From: Ochromonadaceae sp. CCMP2298
Lineage: Eukaryota > Sar > Synurophyceae > Ochromonadales > Ochromonadaceae
Direction: 5' to 3'
Length of the DNA stretch: 10,979 nucleotides
NCBI GenBank assembly: GCA_026770595.1
Contig: MU634640.1
Span: 1 to 10,979, forward strand
Part shown: one piece after another, positions 1 to 5,814 of the stretch
Layout: every line of letters starts with the position of its first letter
Position numbering within the stretch: position 1 is the stretch's first letter
Program-made: the position numbers and the translations under genes
The notes under the pieces: generated by a model
Databases searched by the model: none
What the model was told of the DNA's origin: nothing
Seen by the model: only the letters and a program-made list of their open reading frames with translations

Positions 1-50
1 CCCTACTACCCCTCCCCCTACTCTCCCACTCCCCCTACCTCTACCCCGCT
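1..50 (-). other. G-rich tract directly after the reductase stop codon
   Basis: Read on the minus strand, the sequence after the stop is a near-pure G/A/T tract with six runs of three or more G (for example GGGGGAGTGGG and GGGGGAGGGG). It fits a G-quadruplex pattern in the mRNA or non-template DNA. It may belong to the 3' UTR or to a pause/termination element. The window ends before any poly(A) site could be placed. Confidence 0.55.
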
Positions 51-1661
51 CTACTGCAGTCTCTGGTTGATCAGAATGTCCAATTCCGGGTCCACGTCCT
101 GGTCCTTGGCACCCCACGGCAAAGTGCTGGGGTCCACGTACTCTGTAATAAGTGGGTTTAATAGGTATGCATCACATAGAGAGGGAGGGTTTAATAGGTA
201 ATGTGATGTAGAATGGGAGGGTTTAATAGGTGTAGTTTATATACAGTATATAGAGTATGTACACCCACCTAGGTTGGGGTCGATAATATCGAAGCGGCCC
301 TTGGTGGGGTCCAGGTGCTGCAGAGAGCACTCCGCTAGGGCCTGAGCAAGCTCCGCGCCCAGGGGTGCGAGGTTGAGTGCCTGCACCTGCTCCTGCAGCT
401 GCCCCAGCGACGACGCTCCGATCACTGTACTAGTCACCTAGTGGGTTTAATAGGTATTGTGGTATAGAAGGAGGGTTTAAAACATATAGTAGTGTAGAAG
501 CGGGGGGTTAAACGCACATATTAACAGTGACGATGCTCCTATTACTGTACTAGTCACCTTTTGAGACGCCACCCATGCCAGGGCCACCGCCCCCAGAGGC
601 AGGTCGTAGGAGGCAGCCACCTTGGAGAAGTCCTTTACTGCTGCCTGTGCGGGTGCTGCCACGTATCTGTACATGTAGCCCACGTACTTGCGCATGCGGG
701 CGTCCTGGGGTGTGTTGTCGAGGTCCAGGTATTTGCCTGTGAGGGCGCCGCCTGCCAGGGGGGAGTGCGCCAGCACCGCTAGGTTGCCGTTGAGGGGGGC
801 GCAGGCCTCGCTCAGGCCCATGCGGAACTCGTTCTGCTCCAGTAGGTTGTACGCGTTCTGCAGACTGACGGGTCGGGGCAACCCCCCCACCAGCTCAGCC
901 GTCTTGACGAAGCTGGCCACTCCGTAGGGGGTCTCGTTGGACAGGCCGAAGGAGCGCACCTTGCCCGCCTTGACCAGCTCCCCCACCGCCTCCAGCTGCT
1001 CCACCAGAGACACAGCCTCCCTCTCCAGGTCGTGGGAGTAGTGTGCTCCGTTGAGGGGCACGTAGCGGTCGGGCCAGTGGAAGTGCAGCAGGTCGATGTA
1101 GTCCGTGCCCAACCGGGTGAGCTGTGCATCTACGGCCTCCACGATCTGCTTCTTGTTCAGTCGAGTGCCCCCCTTACTGCCCCCACTGCCCCCCGCACTA
1201 TTGCGGACCCAGTTCATCTCGTCGCTGAAGCCGCACACCTTGGTGGAAATCACTAGCTGCTGTCTAGTGGAGGACCCCTTGCCCTTCAGCCACTCCCCGA
1301 TAATGCGCTCGGACTTGCCGTGGGAGCTGGGCGCCGAGGGAATGGGATAACTCTCCGCCGTGTCGATGAAGTTGATCGCGTACTCCTGCGTGGCCGCATC
1401 CAGCAGTGCGTGAGAGGTCTTCTTCGTCAACTGGTCTCCGAAGTTCATTGTGCCCAGACACAGCTCGGACACCACTAGCTCGCTGTTGGGGATGGAGCGG
1501 TACCGCATGCCTGCCTGCAGCAGCTTCACCGGCTTCACGCTTTCCATCGAGAGACTAGACCTACAACTCCTTTCCGCAACCCCCACAACCCCCTTGAAGG
1601 TGAACCCATTGACGCTGCACAGCAAGACCGCGCAGAGCACAGTGACAGCGAGCATGGACAT
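51..1661 (-). CDS. Tas-type NADPH-dependent aldo/keto reductase, probable plastid-targeted precursor
   Basis: Exons on the minus strand are 1661-558, 437-269 and 142-51 (stop TAG 53-51), with introns of 120 and 126 nt in phases 0 and 1. The family reduces aldehydes or ketones with NADPH on a (beta/alpha)8 barrel; the substrate here is unknown. Numbering from an upstream ATG at 1829, the protein shows LGTMNFG (125-131), the catalytic tetrad D156, Y161, K197 and H251 (in HFHWPD), SNET, a QNAYNLLE strand and the cofactor segment TVIGASS. Exon 3 encodes VDPSTLPWGAKDQDVDPELD and ends INQRLQ. The pattern matches bacterial Tas proteins. The reading frame is open from 1829 (510 aa). I prefer M57 at 1661 (454 aa): the first 56 codons have clearly lower GC at third positions, and M57 begins a hydrophobic signal peptide ending SVNG before FTF. 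That Phe at +1 with a following basic stretch resembles complex-plastid bipartite targeting. A Gly/Ser insertion lies near 211-221. Confidence 0.92.
143..268 (-). repeat. Reductase intron 2: tandem ~32-nt intron units
   Basis: This 126-nt phase-1 intron contains three copies, on the minus strand, of ACCTATTAAACCC followed by a C/T tract, spaced about 32 nt apart. The last copy leads into the acceptor TTATTACAG. The same core occurs in intron 1 of this gene and, on the opposite genomic strand, in introns of the two plus-strand genes. Confidence 0.8.
438..557 (-). other. Reductase intron 1, beginning with a copy of the next exon
   Basis: This is a 120-nt phase-0 GT-AG intron. Its first 33 nt (557-525) match the first 33 nt of exon 2 (437-405) at 29 positions. 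The four differences fall at positions 15, 18, 24 and 30, all third codon positions and all synonymous, so both copies encode VTSTVIGASSL. The rest is built from the shared intron motif (CTTCTACACTA, TTTTAAACCC, CCTATTAAACCC) and ends CACTAG. If the intron were retained, translation would continue through the copied peptide for 15 more residues and stop at a TAA. Confidence 0.85.
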
Positions 1662-2176
1662 GGCAGATTGCAGATGGCTTCCTTTGCACCAAGTCCCAGT
1701 CCGCGCCTTGTCTATGGTCCCAATGTCCTTTTGCAGAACAGGAGCAGAAGAACAGTTGAACAGTTGAACAACAGAACGCAAAGCATCGGGCATGCACACA
1801 AGCGGCTGCAGATTGATTGTTGGAGCCATTGGTGACGCAGGAGCGAATTACCACAGTATTATCATTGCCTTACCGTATTTACCGTATTTTGTTGGGAAGA
1901 AAAAAATATAGAGTTTCCTTGTTTTGTGCCAGGTTTTGCCCATGGGGTTTGATCAATCTGGGTGTGGTGGAGCGCTCTTTGAAGATCTGTGCTGGTGCTC
2001 TGCTGGCCTTCAGTTTGCAAGGCCTGATTCTCGATCTCTGTCCTGCCTGGGAGCTGGAGTTGACTCGCGCGATCGTCAAATCCGATCCCCCCGACTCGAC
2101 ACTAGCATAATCACAGCACCCTATACAGAGCAGCAAAGCACCCTATACAGAGCAGCAAAGAAAGACATAAAGCAGC
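1662..2176. promoter_or_regulatory. Divergent 5' region between reductase and MFSD5-like gene
   Basis: If the reductase starts at 1661, 515 nt separate the two divergent start codons (347 nt if it starts at 1829). No convincing extra gene is visible. The reductase side has mixed codon composition and short direct repeats (AACAGTTG twice near 1752-1770). Near 1871-1890 there is a doubled TTACCGTAT followed by an A-rich stretch. The transporter side carries the 22-nt tandem duplication described separately. The layout suits a shared or closely spaced bidirectional promoter, but I see no clear TATA box or transcription start. Confidence 0.45.
2116..2159 (+). repeat. Perfect 22-nt tandem duplication upstream of the MFSD5-like start
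   Basis: The unit GCACCCTATACAGAGCAGCA(AA) occurs twice with no mismatch (2116-2137 and 2138-2159), ending 17 nt before the ATG at 2177. It lies in the probable 5' UTR or core promoter. The absence of any difference between copies suggests a recent duplication. Confidence 0.9.
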
Positions 2177-5018
2177 ATGATCGAGGAGTCGCAGACCACC
2201 TACTACATATCGTACGCGCTGATATGTGCCGCAGTGGGGCTGGCGTACTTGAAGTTCAAGTCTACGGAGGGGGCGGTGATCACGACTAAGGAGTTTCAAG
2301 TTTTCCAGGTAGGTATAGGTGGTAGGCACAGGAAGTAGTGGGTATATGTAGTGTGGTTAGTGGGTATAATAGGTGGTGTAGTGGGTGGGTAGGTGGTTGG
2401 TAGTGGTTGGTAGGTGGTAGGTAGTGGGTGGTGGGCAGTGTAGGCAGTGGGTGGTAGATAGAGGGTAGTACAAACCACGGCCATCACGAACGGGGATATA
2501 CGCAGTGGGTATATGTAGTGGGTGTATTGGGTGTAGTGTAGATAGTAGGTGGGTAGGTGGTAGGTGGTGGGTGGTAGGTGGTAGGTAGTTGGTATTAGGC
2601 AGTAGGTAGTGGGTAGTAGGTAGTGTATCGAATAACCACTTCCTTTCTCTTCCTCTAACCCTCTCCCCCTCCCCCTCTCCCTCTTCTCATACCCCTCTCC
2701 CTCTCCCTCCTACTGCCTCATGCCGTACTTCTCATACCCTACTGCCTCTTACCCTACTTCCTCATACCCTCTTACCCTCACAGACCGGCTTCCTAACCGG
2801 ATACTCTGTAGTCATACTGTGCGAACTGATCGCAGCCGCCTCCTTCTACCACACATTCGTCTCCATGCACCTCAGGTATGCACTAGGCACTAGGCAGTAT
2901 GCAGTAGGCAGTAGGCAGTAGGGTCAATATGCACATATAAGTATATAATATGGGGGTTAATATGCACACACACATACCTTCGCGTCCATGCACCTCAGGT
3001 GGTTACACTCTCCTACTATCCCTGTCTCCCTCTGTTTCTCCTACTAACTCTGTGTTCTGTGTCCTGTGTTCTATCATACTACATTCTAACCCTCTCTCTC
3101 CTACAATCACACATAGTCTGGAGCAGATAACGAAGCTGTACATCGCCACCATCGCCGCCTCCACAGCCACCGGCATAGTCACTGAGATCGTGGACGTGGG
3201 CGCCAGGTACTAAATCCCATATATAGTGCATAACCCATCCATATAACCCACCTATATGTATCACCTATATCCCCTATATCACCTATAATACCTATAACAC
3301 CTTTATGTATTCCCTCTATCACACACCTATCACCTATATATGACTTCATATGCATCACACAACTATGCTAATCCCACAGGAAGGACAAGTGCGTTTTGGC
3401 GGCATTGCTCTACAGCATATCCATGTTCTCCATTTTCTTCGGAGGTACATATAGTGTATAACCCATCTATGGTATATGCATATGTATTTAACCCCATTCT
3501 TTGGAGGTCCAAATAAGCTAACAACACTATCATAACACTCTACTATAACAAAACTATCATAACACTCATAACAACACTCTTCTACTCTACTACTCAACTC
3601 ATACCACTATTCATAACACTCCACTCCTCCACCAGGGCACTTCGAGATGCTGCTGCTGGGCCGCCTGGTCTACGGAGCCGCCTCGTCTCTGCACCACCAG
3701 TGCTTCGAAAACTACGCAGTGCACCAACACGCATCCAGAGGTATGCATATGTATGTATGTGTATGTGTGTGTGTATTAACGCCCTATGTGGTGTATGTGA
3801 CTCAACATACCCAACAAATTCAACATACCCAACGTACTCAACATACCCAACATATTTAATATATTCAACAAATTCACCCAACAGGCTTCCCCGAGGACTG
3901 GCTGGGGCACACCTTCTCCCTGCTCACCCACTGCATGGCACTGGTGGCGGCGGTCTCCGGGGTGCTGGGACAGATCGCCGCCTCCACAGGCACCATGGGC
4001 CCCCCCGCCCTCTGCTGCGCCATGTTTGCAGTCTCCGCAGGCTACATGGCGGTAGCGTGGGAGAAGGACCTCAATTCCCCCCGATTCATGCTGGGATCCT
4101 TCGTGGCCAACGTGAAGAAAGGTAAAAAAATAATATATAAATCCCACTCCTTCTACACTGTAACACGCATTAAACCCCCTTTCTTTATACTATAATGTGT
4201 ATTAACCCCTACCCCCTACCCCCCTCCCCTCTCCCATTGCACACAGCGCACTCCGCTGTGTCCTCGAATAGACAGATGCTGTGCCTGGTGGCCGTCAGCT
4301 CGCTTGTGGAGACGAGTATTCTGATATTCTCCTTCTACTGGGCACCCTGGATGTCCCTGCTGCGGGACGACGGGCAGCACCTCCCCTCCGAGATAGTCTT
4401 CTCCTGCTTCGTATTGGCGTCGATGCTGGGCAACTACTGCTTCCAGATGTTCTCCCCCACAGCAGGCATAGAGGGAACCTTCCAGGGCATCCTGCTGGCC
4501 TCGTCTGCCCTCTACCTGCTAGGAGCCATGGTGGGCACTGCCGGTTTCGCCTTCTTGGTGGGGGTGCTGGTGCAGGGGTGCATGGGGGGGTACTGGCCCT
4601 CTATCGGGTACCTTAGGGGCCGAATTGTGCCCCCCGAATTGCGAAATACGGTGCTGATCGCGCCCAAAGTGATCACTGTGCTGCTGACAGTGCTGCTGCT
4701 GCACTGGACGCACCACCTGCCCCTGCTGCTGCTCTCCGCCTGCGCCGCCCTCAACGCAGCAGCCGCATACATACAGGGCACATACGTAAGCATACATACA
4801 CACATTACACACATAGAACATACACATATATTATATACACACCACTGCAGAACCCCCTCTAAACCGTCCCCCCAAACACACGCACCCCCATGCCCCCCCC
4901 CCCCTCCCTCTCCCTTACTACTCCTCCCTTTGTACGTACTGCTGCTGTACGCACACAGATGGACACGAAGTCGCTGCTGGCAGAGGAGGAGGAGGACAGC
5001 AGCGACGAGGAGGACTAG
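2177..5018 (+). CDS. MFSD5: MFSD5/MOT2-type major facilitator transporter (molybdate-anion transporter family)
   Basis: Exons are 2177-2308, 2784-2875, 3117-3206, 3380-3444, 3636-3740, 3885-4121, 4247-4785 and 4959-5018. Together they total 1320 nt and encode 439 aa. The family is a 12-helix MFS branch whose Chlamydomonas member MOT2 takes up molybdate; human MFSD5 is the animal relative. Diagnostic segments are an MFS motif-A-like DVGARKDK after helix 2 (101-108), LLLGRLVYGAASSLHHQCFE with R136 and E151, GFPEDWLGHTF (162-172), SLVETSILIFSFYWAPW, EIVFSCFVLASMLGN, and GGYWPSIGYLRGRIVPPE. The last exon encodes only 19 residues, an acidic tail that includes DTKSLL (422-427), a match to the [DE]xxxL[LI] endosome/vacuole sorting signal. 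Substrate is inferred from family only. The weakest part is the last junction (4785/4959), because the tail is not conserved. Confidence 0.9.
2309..2783 (+). repeat. MFSD5-like intron 1: G/T-rich minisatellite switching to C/T-rich tract
   Basis: This is the longest intron (475 nt). From about 2309 to 2625 the sense strand is almost free of C and consists of variants of GTAGGTGG, TAGTGGG and GGCAGTAG. After about 2636 it switches to CCCTCTCC, CATACCCTACT and CTTACCCT repeats running to the acceptor. The G-rich half contains GTGGGTATAATAGGTGG (from 2359), which resembles the reverse complement of the intron unit found elsewhere in the window. No ORF of interest lies here. Confidence 0.75.
2876..3116 (+). 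other. MFSD5-like intron 2, containing a copy of the upstream exon edge
   Basis: This is a 241-nt phase-2 intron. It starts with a GCAGTAG tandem (2880-2922). At 2979-3000 it contains a 20/22 copy of the end of exon 2 plus its donor GT (original at 2856-2877; identical core TCCATGCACCTCAGGT). A perfect TACTAAC branch-point-like box lies at 3042-3048, 74 nt before the acceptor. Confidence 0.75.
3445..3635 (+). mobile_element. MFSD5-like intron 4: intron family member shared with TRAP1 intron 11
   Basis: Positions 3461-3504 match 9018-9063 in TRAP1 intron 11 closely. Both share ACCCATCTAT, TATGCATAT and a TATTTAACCCCATTCTT block, with three substitutions and one 2-nt gap. The 3' part of this intron (3505-3635) is unrelated CATAACACT-type repeat. 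Just after the shared block, CATTCTTTGGAGGT resembles the exon edge CATTTTCTTCGGAGGT at 3431-3446. Confidence 0.7.
4122..4246 (+). mobile_element. MFSD5-like intron 6: 70-nt block shared with TRAP1 intron 14
   Basis: Positions 4136-4205 match 10125-10194 at 66 of 70 positions, and all four differences are transitions. The block holds two units of the ~32-nt intron motif (GCATTAAACCCCCTTTC and GTGTATTAACCCC). It makes up over half of this 125-nt phase-1 intron. The rest is a short A-rich start and a C-rich tract before the acceptor CACACAG. Confidence 0.85.
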
Positions 5019-5022
5019 CCAC

Positions 5023-5075
5023 TGTACGTACTGATACTGTACGTACTATTGTACGTACTGCTTATGTACGTACTG
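5023..5075 (+). repeat. TGTACGTACTG repeats in the MFSD5-like 3' UTR
   Basis: Four copies of TGTACGTACT(G) start at 5023, 5038, 5050 and 5065, spaced 15, 12 and 15 nt. They begin five bases after the stop codon. A fifth copy lies at 4931-4941 in the last intron. Each copy contains the 8-nt palindrome GTACGTAC. The role is unknown; it could be an RNA-binding site array or a slippage product. Confidence 0.8.
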
Positions 5076-5090
5076 CCTGCTGAGCGCTGT

Positions 5091-5113
5091 GGGTTGAGGG
5101 GGGTGGGGCTGGG
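5091..5113 (+). other. G-quadruplex motif in the MFSD5-like 3' region
   Basis: Four G-runs of 3, 6, 4 and 3 are separated by loops TTGA, T and CT, a canonical G3+N1-7 pattern on the sense strand. It lies 73 nt after the stop codon. The other two genes have comparable G-run tracts after their stops. Confidence 0.6.
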
Positions 5114-5569
5114 TTGGCAATATCAATTAGTAGCAATTTAGCAGGAATGTAATAGTAGAAGTAGGTACTCCAGCACGTGAAAGCGTGGCAAGGACAGCAC
5201 ATTTTACAGTAAGTTAGTAATTTAGCTAATTTAGTAATTTAATTCAGGTGGTACGCATGAGTAATAAGTACATATAAACACTCCGAACTAGTACGATGTT
5301 TTTTTTGCAGGGTCTCGGCCAGCGCGCTGTTGATGATCATCCTCCCTGCTGACCCCGCTACCCAGCACAATGTCCGTGGAGAGGTTCGGATTATGCATAG
5401 ACGGATTATACACATGCATATTTATTGTAGGCTAAACTCCCCACCCTGCACCACTTGTCACACCTGTCAAGAGCTTGTATGCGTGTTTGATGAGAGCGTG
5501 CATAGTCCTCTGCATCAGCAGTTGATTTCGGTTGAGTCGGGTTGAGGTTGAGTCAAACAGTTGCTAGAT
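5114..5569. other. Non-coding spacer downstream of the MFSD5-like gene
   Basis: This stretch has no gene I can support. It contains TGTAA and AT-rich sequence (5150-5280) that could include the transporter's polyadenylation region, and a CACGTG at 5174-5179. A T8 run followed by GCAG at 5303-5310 looks like a splice acceptor and precedes a moderately GC-rich stretch, open from about 5312 to 5545 in one frame. The peptide it would encode is not recognised. GGTTGAG direct repeats lie at 5530-5554. Confidence 0.4.
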
Positions 5570-5588
5570 AAAAAAAAAAAAAAAAAAA
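5570..5588 (+). repeat. Uninterrupted run of 19 A
   Basis: This homopolymer lies in the spacer 227 nt upstream of the TRAP1 start. It may be a nucleosome-excluding poly(dA:dT) promoter element or the tail of an old retrocopy. I found no flanking target-site duplication to support the second idea. Confidence 0.9.
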
Positions 5589-5814
5589 TTATCGACGTAA
5601 CGGACGTAACGGTCATTATCGAGTGAGCGGTTAGGGAGTGACCGGTTTTGCTCCAGCCGTCCAAAGCAATCATCGCCAGAAAGAAGAGGAGCAAGAGATT
5701 CCGGAGATGCTTCTTCGTTCTGATGAGGGAGGGTCTGGCAGTTCCACGTGCTTGCTTCGTGCTTCGTGCCTCTGATCCCAGCCCAGCCCCACAGCCCAGA
5801 GCCTAGAGACGAGC
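5589..5814 (+). promoter_or_regulatory. Probable TRAP1 promoter region with doubled GACGTAACG and a CACGTG box
   Basis: Directly after the A run, GACGTAACG occurs twice head to tail (5594-5602, 5603-5611) and is framed by two ATTATCGA copies (5588-5595, 5615-5622). The ACGT core fits bZIP sites and TAACGG fits a MYB core; both readings are by resemblance only. A palindromic CACGTG lies at 5745-5750, followed by TGCTTCGTGCTTCGTGC repeats. The region ends at the TRAP1 ATG. I could not find a clean heat-shock element. Confidence 0.5.

Noticed and set aside
812-1129. Second minus-strand frame and plus-strand frames over the reductase
   Set aside because: These are shadow frames: low complexity Ser/Arg/Trp peptides, whereas the chosen frame has the complete catalytic tetrad.
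4195-5034. A separate 279-residue transporter fragment as the true 3' gene model
   Set aside because: Its first residues read through intron 6 and its tail reads through intron 7 with low-complexity His/Pro sequence; the spliced model gives a full-length protein that matches the MFSD5 family.
5330-5500. C/D-box snoRNA, from TGATGA near 5332, CTGA near 5349 and TGATGAG near 5489
   Set aside because: The boxes are wrongly spaced, no terminal stem pairs around them, and these short motifs are expected by chance.
5305-5545. Acceptor-like T8GCAG followed by an open frame of about 75 codons (possible extra exon or small gene)
   Set aside because: The peptide resembles no family I know, becomes His/Arg-rich and AT-driven, and no donor or upstream exon joins it in frame with a better transporter C terminus than exon 8.
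5686-5730. Heat-shock element upstream of TRAP1 (ATTCCGGAGATGCTTCTTCG)
   Set aside because: Only one TTCnnGA-like pair is present and the third module is out of phase, so it is not a supported HSE.
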